From: Gaiellaceae bacterium
GTDB lineage: Bacteria > Actinomycetota > Thermoleophilia > Gaiellales > Gaiellaceae
Assembly (NCBI GenBank): GCA_026002995.1
Contig: BPGK01000001.1
Span: 1,736,001-1,800,000, forward strand
Direction: 5' to 3'
DNA length: 64,000 nt
Below are positions 26,201 to 34,739 of this stretch, one piece after another; within the stretch, counting starts at the first letter, position 1, and each line of letters opens with the position of its first letter. Position numbers and translations under genes: made by a program. The notes beneath the pieces are model-generated. The model was not told the DNA's origin and made no database searches. It saw only the letters and a list, made by a program, of their open reading frames with translations.

Positions 26201-27646
26201 GTGATAGGCGACTCGACAACCCCCGCTGGCCTCGGCTCCTCGTTCCCGCTCGCGCATCCCGGGACGCCCCCGGCGTCGCCGAGTGAGCGACTGGCCCGCC
26301 TGCACGCCTACTTTCTCGAGGGTGCGCCTGCTCGACTCCGCCCCGCGCTCGAGCACGCGCTCGAGGACGCGCGTCGTGTCCGCGAAGGCTACGGCGATGC
26401 GGAGGTTGGGGACAGCCTGGCGTCCGTCTGGTACGCGGCGGCGGTGATCGTGGAGCTCGCCGGAGCGCTCGAGCTCGACGACAGCGACGTTCGTACCGCC
26501 ACGGCTGCGGTAGCCGAGGCCTGTGCGCTCCCGCTCGCCTCGGCGCGCTTCCTGCTCTTCTCCCGGGTCGCGGGCAGTCCGCGCCTCCTCGAGTTCCCGC
26601 CGCTCCTCGCCGCCGAGACGCAGCTCGGACTCCTCCTCGCCTGCGACATCCTTCTCGACGCTTCCCTCTGGCGACGGACGGCGAGGGGGCCCGAGTGCAT
26701 CCTCTCGGTCGGAACCGCCGGCCCCCCGAGCCGGCGCATGCGGGCCGAGGCGAAGGCAGCGCTGCGCGGGCGCACGCGCCTCTCGCTGCTCGGCGGGGGC
26801 CAGCTCCGCTCGGTCGCGGTCGAGCGCTTCGGAGAGCCGTACGCGGTCGTGGTCGGCCGCACGGGTGGCGCCCCCGCGGAGGTGGCACGTGCCTACCTCG
26901 GCGAGCTCGCCGCAGCACTCGGGCCGGTGCTCGAGCGCGAGCACCTCCTCGAGCGCTCGGCGAGCCGGGAGCAGATGCTCGTCGCGTCCGCCGAGCGCCG
27001 CCTGATGCGCCTGGGCTTCGACCTCCACGATGGCCCGATCCAGGACGTCCTCGCGCTCGCCGCGGACGTGAAGCTCCTCCAAGAGCAGGTGTATCCGTTT
27101 GTTCTCGAACCGCACCGCGAGCTGGCGAACGGCCGCTTCGACGACCTCCTCGCGCGGCTCGTCGAGCTCGACCGCCAGCTCCGGGAGCTCGCCCATTCGC
27201 TCGAGACGAAGAGCGTTCTCAGTCGCCCACTCGGCGAGATCCTCCACCGCGAAGTCGACGCGTTCGCCCAACGGAGCGACATCGAGACGACGCTCACGAT
27301 CCAGGGGGAGGCGGACTCGCTCTCCTCCCAGCAGCGGATCACCGTCTTCCGAGCGATCCAGGAAGCGCTCGCGAACATTCGCGAGCATTCCGGCGCATCG
27401 AAGGTTGAGATCCGCGTTCGTGCCCGACGGAGCGCGATCGAGGTGCGGATCGTCGACGATGGAACGGGCTTCGAGGTCGAGCGCGCGCTCGCCAAGGCTG
27501 CCCAGCGCGGCCGGCTCGGGCTCGTCGGGATCGCGGAGCGGGTGCGCATGCTCGGCGGCACGTTCGAGATCGACAGCCGTCCCGGCGGCCCCACGAGCCT
27601 CGCGATCACACTCCCGCGCTGGGAGCCGCTCTCCACCGAGCTGTAG
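26201..27646 (+). CDS. NarL-family (HisKA_3) sensor histidine kinase
   Basis: A 481-residue cytoplasmic kinase starting at GTG 26201. Residues 1-260 form a sensory region without transmembrane segments, its second half GAF-like (FGEPYAVVVGRTG). HisKA_3 follows with the motif FDLHDGPIQDVLALA, where His is near residue 276. The HATPase has the N-box REHSGASKVEIRV and G boxes DDGTGF and GLVGIAERVRMLGG. Such kinases pair with NarL/LuxR regulators. None is adjacent; the regulator at 11269-11898 is the nearest candidate. Its place at the end of the tad operon suggests it senses or controls pilus state. Confidence 0.9.
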   Translation: MIGDSTTPAGLGSSFPLAHPGTPPASPSERLARLHAYFLEGAPARLRPALEHALEDARRVREGYGDAEVGDSLASVWYAAAVIVELAGALELDDSDVRTATAAVAEACALPLASARFLLFSRVAGSPRLLEFPPLLAAETQLGLLLACDILLDASLWRRTARGPECILSVGTAGPPSRRMRAEAKAALRGRTRLSLLGGGQLRSVAVERFGEPYAVVVGRTGGAPAEVARAYLGELAAALGPVLEREHLLERSASREQMLVASAERRLMRLGFDLHDGPIQDVLALAADVKLLQEQVYPFVLEPHRELANGRFDDLLARLVELDRQLRELAHSLETKSVLSRPLGEILHREVDAFAQRSDIETTLTIQGEADSLSSQQRITVFRAIQEALANIREHSGASKVEIRVRARRSAIEVRIVDDGTGFEVERALAKAAQRGRLGLVGIAERVRMLGGTFEIDSRPGGPTSLAITLPRWEPLSTEL

Positions 27647-27712
27647 CCCGACGGCACAGAGCACCCGATACAGAGCACCCGATGCGGCTGAGACAGAGCC
27701 GTCGTCGCACGA

Positions 27713-27742
27713 AGGGCGAGGGGCCCCTCGACCCCTCGCCCT
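27713..27742. terminator. Bidirectional hairpin between convergent genes
   Basis: An 11-bp perfect inverted repeat (arms 27713-27723 and 27732-27742) with an 8-base loop is followed by CTTCCCCC. It lies between the convergent kinase gene and the minus-strand repeat-protein gene and could terminate both. Just before it, a 14-bp unit (CAGAGCACCCGAT plus one base) is tandemly duplicated at 27657-27684. Confidence 0.7.
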
Positions 27743-27802
27743 CTTCCCCCTACGCCCGCCCGGACGGGCGGTTCGCGGCGCTACGCACGCCGGGTCTCCC
27801 GG

Positions 27803-28243
27803 TCAGTCATCGGACGACCGGAGAGCCTTCGCCATTGCCGACACGCACTTGCCGAAGGCGTTCGCCTTGTTCGGGTTCGTCCCGTACTTGTTCCTGAAGG
27901 CTTCGACGCCCATCGACGCGAGCTCGGCCTTGCACTTCTTCGCAGCGTTCTCCTTTGCCTCTCGCGCCTTGCGCTGCTCCTTGGACTTGGCCGACACGCA
28001 CTTGCCGAAGGCGTTCGCCTTGTTCGGGTTCGTCCCGTACTTGTTCCTGAAGGCTTCGACGCCCATGGACTGGCGCTCGGCGCGGCACGCGATGTCCGGG
28101 CTCACGCCCGTCCCTTGTTGCTGGCTCTGCGCCGTCTGGCCGGCGCCGGTGGTGTTGGGCGCCCCCTTGCCCTCCGGCGGGGCCGCATAGGCCGCCGGAC
28201 TGGAGAAGGCGACGAGCACCGCAATGACGACGAGCTTCTTCAT
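27803..28243 (-). CDS. Small secreted protein with a duplicated 27-residue motif
   Basis: ATG 28243 is chosen because AAGGAGA precedes it by about seven bases and a signal peptide follows (MKKLVVIAVLVAFSSPAAYA). The mature protein is about 126 residues and holds two copies of a motif starting SMGVEAFRNKYGTN and ending NAFGKCVSA, separated by a Lys/Glu-rich linker. The copies are almost identical at DNA level (about 27846-27912 and 28005-28071). Each copy is preceded by another Cys (ACRAERQ, KCKAELA), so each unit may close one disulphide. Similar motifs occur, from memory, in uncharacterised secreted proteins of Thermoleophilia. The function is unknown. Confidence 0.82.
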   Translation of the reverse strand: MKKLVVIAVLVAFSSPAAYAAPPEGKGAPNTTGAGQTAQSQQQGTGVSPDIACRAERQSMGVEAFRNKYGTNPNKANAFGKCVSAKSKEQRKAREAKENAAKKCKAELASMGVEAFRNKYGTNPNKANAFGKCVSAMAKALRSSDD

Positions 28244-28398
28244 GATCGGTCTCCTTACGAGGAGCGTGCTGTGAGGAGGTGGTGTGTGACGTTCGGTCGT
28301 ACGGGAGGATGCCTCCGCGGGCGACCTCTTGCGTAGTGCGATGTTAGGAGTCTGTAAGGGGGGTTGCGTATCGTCACCTCCTCGGGAACCGTGAGCGC

Positions 28399-29778
28399 AT
28401 GGCATCCACCGAGACCGAGCGGGACGCCGCACACGCCCTCGACAACCTCTTCCGGGCACACGGCGCGCGGGTCTACCGCTACTCACTCGCCGTGCTCGGA
28501 AACCACGCGGACGCAGAGGACGTCACGCAGACGACGTTCCTCAGCGCCTACCGCGCGCTCGAGCGAGGCGTCCGCCCGCGGAAGCCCGAGAGCTGGCTGC
28601 TCACGATCGCGAGCAACGCCATCAAGCAGCGGTACCGTCAGGAGAGCGCCCGCCCCCGCCAGGTCGAGCTCGACGACGAGGTCGCCGGAGTCGCACCCGA
28701 GGAGGACGGGCCGACGGTGGGTGAGCTGCTCGCGGCGCTCGCGAAGATCCCGCCGCAGCAGCGCCAGGCGATCGTGCTCCGCGAGTTCGAGGGCCGCTCG
28801 TACGCCGAGATCGCCGAGATCCTCGGGGTGACACACTCCGCGCTCGAGACGCTCCTCTTCCGTGCGCGGCGATCGCTCGCCGAAGAGCTGGAGGCGCAGC
28901 TCACCTGCACGGAGGCTCAGCTCGCGATCTCTCGCGCCGCCGACGAGCGGCTCGGACGCAAGGAGCGCAGGCGCCTCCGCGAGCACCTGGGCGAGTGTCC
29001 GGACTGCGCCCGCTTCGCGCGCCTCCAGCAGCGACACCGCCGTGCGCTGAAAGGCCTGCTCCTCCTCCCCGTGCCCGTTTCGCTGAGCCTCGTGCGCGGG
29101 ATCGAAGGCAGCGCTGCCGCCGCGACGGTGCCTGCCACGGCGACCGCCGCCGCGACCGCCTCCACCGCGAGCGTCGTCGCCGTCGGCGTCGGCACGGTCT
29201 CGACCGGGACGGGCGCGGGCGCGGCGGGCAGCAGCCTCTTCGCGGGGGGCCTCGCGCTGAAGGCGGCCGCCGTGGTGAGCGCGGCCGCCGTGACTGGCGG
29301 GGTCGCAGTCACCGGCTCCACCGAGAGAGTCGCGCCGGGGCGACGCGCACCCGTTCCGACGGTGCAGACGCCGAAGGCGACCCTCGGCACGGTGTCGTCG
29401 ACGGCGAGGGCGAACGGCTCGGCTCGCTCCGCGGCGAGCACGCGGGGGGCTGAGAGGCGCCTCGTCGAGCGACCGCCGAGGGCAACCCCGCCCTCCCACT
29501 CGCGGGGAGACGCCGCCGGGACTCGCTCGCAGGGAGCGGGGCGCGCGGGAGCGCCCGCCGCTGCGACTCGTTCGGAGACGCGTCCGCGCACAAACGCGGG
29601 CTCCTCCGGGCCGGCAGCGACGGCCCGGTCGCGCGCGAGGTCGGAGACGCCCGCGGCGACAGCGCAGTCGAAGTGGCCGACACGTGACCCGAAGGCGACC
29701 CGAGGTGTGTCCGAGCGAAGGTCGGCCGGACGGGCACAACAGCGCGTTCGAGCCGGTCGCGACGAGTCCGGCGCGTAA
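28399..29778 (+). CDS. ECF sigma factor with fused zinc-finger and membrane tail
   Basis: A 459-residue protein. Residues 10-165 form an ECF sigma-70 factor: region 2 (LFRAHGARVYRYSLAVLG, DAEDVTQTTFLSAYRAL) and region 4 (LAKIPPQQRQAIVLREFEGR, YAEIAEILGVTHSALETLLFRARRSL). Residues 168-205 carry a zf-HC2-like anti-sigma zinc finger (CTEAQLAISRAADERLG, then LREHLGECPDCARF). An Ala/Thr/Val-rich region around 235-300 could span the membrane, and the rest is a low-complexity Ala/Arg/Thr tail. Sigma and anti-sigma functions thus seem joined in one chain, giving an intrinsically restrained regulator. The TAA stop is also the first three bases of a repeat element. It is divergent from the repeat-protein gene. 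Confidence 0.88.
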   Translation: MASTETERDAAHALDNLFRAHGARVYRYSLAVLGNHADAEDVTQTTFLSAYRALERGVRPRKPESWLLTIASNAIKQRYRQESARPRQVELDDEVAGVAPEEDGPTVGELLAALAKIPPQQRQAIVLREFEGRSYAEIAEILGVTHSALETLLFRARRSLAEELEAQLTCTEAQLAISRAADERLGRKERRRLREHLGECPDCARFARLQQRHRRALKGLLLLPVPVSLSLVRGIEGSAAAATVPATATAAATASTASVVAVGVGTVSTGTGAGAAGSSLFAGGLALKAAAVVSAAAVTGGVAVTGSTERVAPGRRAPVPTVQTPKATLGTVSSTARANGSARSAASTRGAERRLVERPPRATPPSHSRGDAAGTRSQGAGRAGAPAAATRSETRPRTNAGSSGPAATARSRARSETPAATAQSKWPTRDPKATRGVSERRSAGRAQQRVRAGRDESGA

Positions 29779-29944
29779 GAACTCGCATCGGAATGACGCT
29801 TCGCTGCCGGGGCGCTCCGGACGAGTGCGAAGCGAGGACGCAGGGAGCCCCGATCTGAGACATATCGGGGCGACCGAGGACGAGGCAGCGTGCCGTCCGG
29901 TGCGTTCCGGCGGCACACGGCTTCATCTAGATCCGAGCTCTGAG
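29776..29944. repeat. Palindromic element copy 1 with 96-bp internal insertion
   Basis: Outer halves 29776-29810 (starts TAAGAACTCGCATCGGAATG) and 29907-29943 (contains CCGGCGGCACACGGCTTCAT) match the two halves of the compact element at 33841-33913, in the same orientation. Between them lie 96 extra bases that hold a 7-bp hairpin (29848-29854 with 29864-29870). The left end supplies the TAA stop of the sigma-factor gene. It resembles a REP/MITE-type element. No gene is seen in 29779-30030. Confidence 0.65.
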
Positions 29945-30030
29945 CCTGCGGCGCTCACCTTGACGGTGCGCCACCCGACCCTCGTTCGAGGGACGCCTCG
30001 CCGAGTGGTACTGCCGATTCAGTACGCGAG

Positions 30031-30591
30031 ATGCGGCTCGTCCTGCTCGCCTTCGCCCTCGCGCTCCTCGCCTGGCTTCCCGCGGCCGCCCAGGCACGGT
30101 CCGGGGAGCGGCCACGCGACGTCGAGCGGCGAGCGGAGCTCGAGCGTGAGGTTCTCCAGGAGCTCAACCGGGTTCGCTCGGCGCGGGGCCTGACACCGCT
30201 CCGCGTGGCGGCGGGGCTGCGCGCCGCCGCGTTCGCGCACTCCGAGACGATGGTCGTCGAGGGCTTCTTCTCGCACACGAGGCCGGATGGCACGCCGTTC
30301 CACGAGCGGATTCGACGCTTCTACACGAGACGGGGCTGGAGTTCCTGGTCGGTCGGAGAGACCCTCTACGCAGCGAGCGGCACGCAACACGCTCGCGCGA
30401 TCGTCGCCTCGTGGCTCGCATCTCCCCCGCACCGCGAGATCATCCTCGCGCCAGGCTGGCGCGACGCGGGCATCGGCGTCGCCTACCGGTCGTCGGCACC
30501 GGGAGTGTTCGGGGGTAGGGAGACGCTCGTCGTCACGGCTGCCTTCGGGATCCGCGAGAGCCGTGTCCCGGTCGCCCGGCTGAACTCCTGA
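30031..30591 (+). CDS. Secreted CAP/SCP-domain protein
   Basis: A 186-residue protein with a signal peptide (MRLVLLAFALALLAWLPAAAQA) and a CAP domain covering the rest. Typical CAP features include EVLQELNRVRSARGLTPLRV, AAAFAHSETMVVEGFFSHTRPDG and WSVGETLYA, then AIVASWLASPPHREIIL and the last strand GVAYRSS. The His of FSHT and the His of PPHREI line the usual CAP cavity. Bacterial members are secreted and of unknown role. It stands alone, upstream of a convergent DUF4314-like gene. Confidence 0.92.
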   Translation: MRLVLLAFALALLAWLPAAAQARSGERPRDVERRAELEREVLQELNRVRSARGLTPLRVAAGLRAAAFAHSETMVVEGFFSHTRPDGTPFHERIRRFYTRRGWSSWSVGETLYAASGTQHARAIVASWLASPPHREIILAPGWRDAGIGVAYRSSAPGVFGGRETLVVTAAFGIRESRVPVARLNS

Positions 30592-30612
30592 CGCGTCGCC
30601 TGCGAGGCGGCG

Positions 30613-30879
30613 CTATGCAGCCAGACGCTGGAACGGAGTCGAGTCGGGATCGATCGCAACCGTCAGGCCGCGATCCCATTCGACGATGATCTGACCGTGC
30701 TCGCCGATGGCGTTGACGACGCCGCGGTCGCCCGCGCGCAGCCCGTGCTCTCCGGCGAGGTCGCCGATGAGCTCGATTCTCGACCCGATCGACACGCCCG
30801 CGCGGATGCGGGCGGCGAGGAGACGTGCACCGTTGGCGTCCATGGGACGAGGTATCGGCTTCGCCGGAGCCCGCCGCAT
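30613..30879 (-). CDS. DUF4314-like small protein
   Basis: An 88-residue protein. Its core, IGSRIELIGDLAGEHGLRAGDRGVVNAIGEHGQIIVEWDRGLTVAI, has the SH3-like beta pattern of DUF4314 (RIELI, a GDRGVV turn, GQIIVEWD and a closing hydrophobic strand). DUF4314 proteins are small, often linked to phages or mobile DNA, and of unknown function. The assignment is by pattern only. The first 18 residues are basic, and the start could be ATG 30843 instead of 30879. Confidence 0.68.
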   Translation of the reverse strand: MRRAPAKPIPRPMDANGARLLAARIRAGVSIGSRIELIGDLAGEHGLRAGDRGVVNAIGEHGQIIVEWDRGLTVAIDPDSTPFQRLAA

Positions 30880-31007
30880 CCCTCCTCCGGAGGAGTCGGG
30901 CAGGATACGGAGATGCGCCGGAGAATTCAGCCGGTGCCGGCGGGGCGCTCCGAATTCGACGGCTTAGGAACGGCCCGCCGGCCCCGTCGACGTCGAGGAT
31001 CGGCACC

Positions 31008-31682
31008 GTGACGCGTCCAGAGCGGCTCTCCTACGACGACCCGGCCCCGCGCCGAGCGGGCTTCGTCGGGGGAATCGTACGGAGGCTCCGAGGCATGCGC
31101 CCCGACCCGGAGGAGCGCCTCCACGAGCTCGTCGAAGAGCACCGCCGCGAGCTCGCCGAGCGCACGCGTCGGTTCGAGGAGACGCTCACCGAGCTCGAGC
31201 GGCGGGAGCGGCTGCTCGCAGACTCGCGCGCGTCGGTGGAGCGGATGCTCAGGCTCGGCACGAGAGAGCTCGACGCCCGTGAAGAGGATCTCGCGCGGCT
31301 CCTTCGCGAGCTGGCAGAGCGCGAGGAGCGCGTCCGGGCGCAGGAGGACGAGCTCACCCGACGGCGCAGCGAGCTCGGCGCGGTCGAGCTCAGACAGCTC
31401 CGGCTCGAGCAGCGCGAGCGCGCGCTCGTCGAGCGCGAGCGGCGGCTCGAGGAGGCGGAGCGGCGCGCGGAGAGCTCCGCCCGGCAGGGGGCGGACGAGA
31501 CGCCGACGTCGGTGACGCTCGCCTTTCTCCCCGGTCGCCGCTACGAGCTCCGCGAGATCGAGCCGACCGAGGTCGTGGCCGGCGAAGCGCTCGTCCTCGA
31601 TGGCGCATCGTATGCGGTCGCTCGGGTCGGCCCGTCGCCGCTCCCCGGAGATCGGCGGCGCTGCGCCTACCTCCTTCCCTGA
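31008..31682 (+). CDS. Coiled-coil protein with a C-terminal beta domain
   Basis: GTG 31008, preceded by GAGGAT, gives 224 residues; an upstream extension would overlap the DUF4314 gene. Residues 35-160 are an almost uninterrupted charged coiled coil (Arg, Glu, Leu heptads such as LHELVEEHRRELAERTRRFEE). Residues 165-224 form a compact beta region (VTLAFLPGRRYELREIEPTEVVAGEALVLDG) that may bind a partner. No transmembrane segment is visible. The family is not recognised. It is convergent with the diguanylate cyclase gene 18 bp away. Confidence 0.75.
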   Translation: MTRPERLSYDDPAPRRAGFVGGIVRRLRGMRPDPEERLHELVEEHRRELAERTRRFEETLTELERRERLLADSRASVERMLRLGTRELDAREEDLARLLRELAEREERVRAQEDELTRRRSELGAVELRQLRLEQRERALVERERRLEEAERRAESSARQGADETPTSVTLAFLPGRRYELREIEPTEVVAGEALVLDGASYAVARVGPSPLPGDRRRCAYLLP

Positions 31683-31700
31683 GCTCGCCGAGTGGCCGAC

Positions 31701-33791
31701 TCAGCGCGTCCGCGGCGCGACCGCGTCCGGCGGGAGCTCGTAGCGCGGCGGCAGGCGGTCGGCGGGAGCGTCGGGCCCGAGCTCGCCGAGCCGGCGCTCC
31801 GCGCTCTCGACGAGGAAGCGAGCGAGCGCGACGTCGTCGTCCGTGAAGCGCCGCAGCCGCATCTCGTAGACCTCGACGAGGCCCCACGGCTCACCGCCGA
31901 CGCGCAACGGCAGCATGAGCAGCGCGTTCATGCTCAGCTCGCGCAGGATGAACGCCTCCGCGGGGTCGACCTCGGCGTCGACGAGCGACATCGCCCGAGG
32001 CTCGCCGGTGCGGAGCACCTCCTCGGTCAGCGGGAAGTCGGCGATGCGGTAGGCGGCTTGCGGCCCGAGGCTGACGTCTCGGAGCGCGTGGCCCGAGGCG
32101 TCCACGAGGTACTCGCCCTCGATCCGCGAAGCGAGACACCCGGTCGCGCCGACGACGAACACGAGTGACTTGCAGAGCCGCTTGCAGACCCCCTCCGAGG
32201 TCTGCTCGCCCGCGATCGCGCGCGTCGCTTCGAGCGCCTCGGCGAGCACGGAGCCATCGCTGCGCAACCTGCTCGCCCGCCGGTCGCGACCCGCGCGCGC
32301 CGGCGTCGGCGCCGCGGCCACGATCGTCGCGCCGAGGACGTCGCGGAACGACGCGATCCGGCCTTTTCCCTGGTTCTTGGCCGCGTAGAGAGCTTGGTCG
32401 GCGGCCCGGATGAGCTCCGTCGCGCCACCCCCGTCGAACGGGAAGGACGAGATGCCGGCGCTGATCTCGAGCGGGAAGCCGGCGTCCGTCATGCCCTCCA
32501 CGAGCGACTGGCGCAGGCGACCTCCGACCGTCTGCGCCGCGTCCGCCCCGATCTCCGGAAACATGACGACGAACTCGTCGCCGCCGAGGCGGGCGGCGAC
32601 AGCGCCTGCAGGCAGCCCGCGCGCGAGCTGCTCCGCGAGCTCGACGAGGAGGGCGTCGCCGAACTCGTGACCGGCGCGGTCGTTGATCTGCTTGAAGTCG
32701 TCGCAGTCGATGACCATGAGGCTGAGCGGCATCCGCCGCCCGGACATCTCGGCAAGCGCGGCGTCGAGCCGCTCCTCGAAGCCGCGCCGGTTGAGGATGC
32801 CGGTGAGGGGATCCGTCTCGGCGCTCTCGCGCTCGCGGCGCAGCGTGAGGGCTGCGTCGAGCGTGGCGGCGACGTGAGCTGCGAGCAGCGTCGCGGTGTC
32901 GAGCTGGGTCGTCGCCACCTCGAGGTCGGAGGAGCCGAGCCCGACGAGCGCGCCGAGATCCTCCCCGTTCGCCCGCAGCGGCAGCCAGACGATCGATCCC
33001 GCCCGCCCCCGCGGTCCGCCGCCGAGCACATGGCAGACGACGGAGCGGTCGACGAGCGAGCGAGCGCCCTCGAGCTCGGCGCTCGAGAGTGGCGGCCGCC
33101 CGCCTGCGGCCCGCCAGGACGCGCGCTCCACGGGATGATCGTTCTCGTCCCAGAGGACGACTTGGCTGGCCTCGAGCGGCACCACGCGGGCGAGTGTCGC
33201 CGCGGCGAGCGCCGCTATCTCGTCGGGGTCGCGGAGGCCGCTGATGTAGACGAAGAGACGAGTGAGGGCGGCGAGATCGAGCAAACGGGCGGCCGCCAGC
33301 CCAGCGACGCGGGGCGCGAGCGCCACCGCCAGCGGCTCGAGCCGCGTCGGCGCGTCGGGGGGAAGGACGTGCTCCGACTCGAGGTTGAGCGCCCCAATCA
33401 CCGCGCCGCCCACCTCGAGCGGGAGCGTGACCTCGGAGACGAGCCCCGGCACCGCCTCGATGTAGTCTGGATCCGCGCGAACGTCCGTTACGAACTGCGC
33501 CTCGCCGAGCCGCAATGCCCGGCCGACGACACCCGTCTCGACGCTGATCCCGTCGGGGATGGTCGTGTACCCACGCTGCGCGACGAGCCAGAGCCGTCCG
33601 TGCTCGAGCACGAACGCCGAGACGTAGCTCCCTGGCAGCGCCTGCCAGAGCGTCCGCGCCGCGATCTCGAGCGCGAGCGCGTGATCCGGCTCCGCGGCGG
33701 CCGCCGCGGCCGCCTCCCGCGCCGCAGCCGCGAGGAGGCCCGAGTCGAGCGGGGCCGCGAGGGCGGGAGCCGATCGAAGCGCATCGGCCAT
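31701..33791 (-). CDS. GAF-GAF-GGDEF-GAF diguanylate cyclase
   Basis: A 696-residue soluble protein. Two GAF domains cover about residues 35-180 and 185-325, then a GGDEF domain about 330-500 (DPLTGILNRRGFEERLD, ARLGGDEFVVMFPEIG), then a third GAF domain about 520-670. The catalytic GGDEF motif is intact. No RxxD inhibitory site precedes it (AGAVAARLGGDEF), so product inhibition may be absent. It should make cyclic di-GMP in response to small ligands. A GAF domain after the GGDEF domain is uncommon. A GGDEF-EAL protein is encoded nearby at 34740-36215. Confidence 0.93.
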   Translation of the reverse strand: MADALRSAPALAAPLDSGLLAAAAREAAAAAAAEPDHALALEIAARTLWQALPGSYVSAFVLEHGRLWLVAQRGYTTIPDGISVETGVVGRALRLGEAQFVTDVRADPDYIEAVPGLVSEVTLPLEVGGAVIGALNLESEHVLPPDAPTRLEPLAVALAPRVAGLAAARLLDLAALTRLFVYISGLRDPDEIAALAAATLARVVPLEASQVVLWDENDHPVERASWRAAGGRPPLSSAELEGARSLVDRSVVCHVLGGGPRGRAGSIVWLPLRANGEDLGALVGLGSSDLEVATTQLDTATLLAAHVAATLDAALTLRRERESAETDPLTGILNRRGFEERLDAALAEMSGRRMPLSLMVIDCDDFKQINDRAGHEFGDALLVELAEQLARGLPAGAVAARLGGDEFVVMFPEIGADAAQTVGGRLRQSLVEGMTDAGFPLEISAGISSFPFDGGGATELIRAADQALYAAKNQGKGRIASFRDVLGATIVAAAPTPARAGRDRRASRLRSDGSVLAEALEATRAIAGEQTSEGVCKRLCKSLVFVVGATGCLASRIEGEYLVDASGHALRDVSLGPQAAYRIADFPLTEEVLRTGEPRAMSLVDAEVDPAEAFILRELSMNALLMLPLRVGGEPWGLVEVYEMRLRRFTDDDVALARFLVESAERRLGELGPDAPADRLPPRYELPPDAVAPRTR

Positions 33792-33840
33792 GCTCGAAGC
33801 ATCGGCTCGCCAGGGCGTGCCCTTGAGGACTCAGCAGGCC

Positions 33841-33913
33841 TCAGAACTCGAATCGGAATGACGATTCGTTGCCGGTCCGGCGGCACACGGCTTCATTTCG
33901 ATTCGAGTTCTTA
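33841..33913. repeat. Palindromic element copy 2 (compact form)
   Basis: The ends AGAACTCGAATCGGAATGA and TCATTTCGATTCGAGTTCT are inverted repeats of 19 bp with one mismatch. The centre holds TGCCGGTCCGGCGGCA, itself a near palindrome, so the whole 73 bp can fold into one long hairpin. On the minus strand it begins TAAGAACTCG and supplies the TAA stop of the prepilin peptidase gene. It matches the element at 29776-29944. Confidence 0.72.
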
Positions 33914-34561
33914 GACGCCGAGATCCGTGTACCAGTCCCAGATCTCGGCGCCGAAGAAGAGGGCGAGCAGCGCGCCGAGCGCGAGGAAGGGCCCGAGCGG
34001 GATCGCCTGTCTGCGCGCCGCCCCGCCGTGTCGGAGCAGGAGCGCGAGCGCGGGGACGAACGCCGCGAAGAATCCGAGGAAGAGCGCGATCGCGACATGC
34101 GCTCCCAGACCCGCGCCGAGAAGCGCCGCGAGCTTGACGTCCCCCATCCCCATCCCCTTCGGGTAGACGAGGACGATGAGAAAGAGCACGAGGCCTGCGC
34201 CGAGCGCGCTCGCAACCCACTCGAGGCTCGGATCGTCGAGCGTCCGGAGCCCGAGGAGGAGCACGGTGCCGGGAAGGACGATGCGATCCGGGAGCAGGCG
34301 GTGCTCGAGATCCGTGCGGGTGAGGATCACGAGTAACCAGCAGAGCATCGCGGCCGCGAGGCCTTCGAGACCCAGGCCGAAGGCGAGCCCGCATGCCGCT
34401 CCGAAGCCGGCGGTGCCGAGAGCGACGAGCGGGAAGGCTCTCGAGAGGCCGGCGCGTCTCTGAAGGGGTGCCCCGATCGGGGCGTTCGTGGCGAGCTGGT
34501 CTGCGACCGGCGCGAGCACGAGCCCGGCGGCCAGAAAGACGAATCCCCCGCCGACGTCCAC
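33911..34561 (-). CDS. Prepilin peptidase (A24 family, short form)
   Basis: A 216-residue polytopic membrane protease. The two catalytic aspartates lie in RTDLEHRLLPDRIV (after the third or fourth helix) and in the GMGMGDVKLAALLG motif, the GxGD signature. There is no N-terminal methyltransferase domain with CxxC pairs, so it is the short CpaA/TadV-like form that cuts but may not methylate. It is the only A24 protease in the window and should process the three Flp pilins and the TadE-like protein encoded 18 kb away. The stop codon lies inside a palindromic element. Confidence 0.92.
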   Translation of the reverse strand: MDVGGGFVFLAAGLVLAPVADQLATNAPIGAPLQRRAGLSRAFPLVALGTAGFGAACGLAFGLGLEGLAAAMLCWLLVILTRTDLEHRLLPDRIVLPGTVLLLGLRTLDDPSLEWVASALGAGLVLFLIVLVYPKGMGMGDVKLAALLGAGLGAHVAIALFLGFFAAFVPALALLLRHGGAARRQAIPLGPFLALGALLALFFGAEIWDWYTDLGV

Positions 34562-34739
34562 AGCACAGGATTCACGGGCGGGTCGGCTCCTCCTCCCCGG
34601 CGGCAGCGGAGGCGGACGTCGAACCTTCCCTCGATCGAGAGTGGACGCTCACCCGAACGGGGGGCGACCGGGATCAACCACCTCCGTACCGTCGGAGCAC
34701 TGCGGCAATGCGGTCGAGAGCGAAGGAGGCAGGGGCCAG

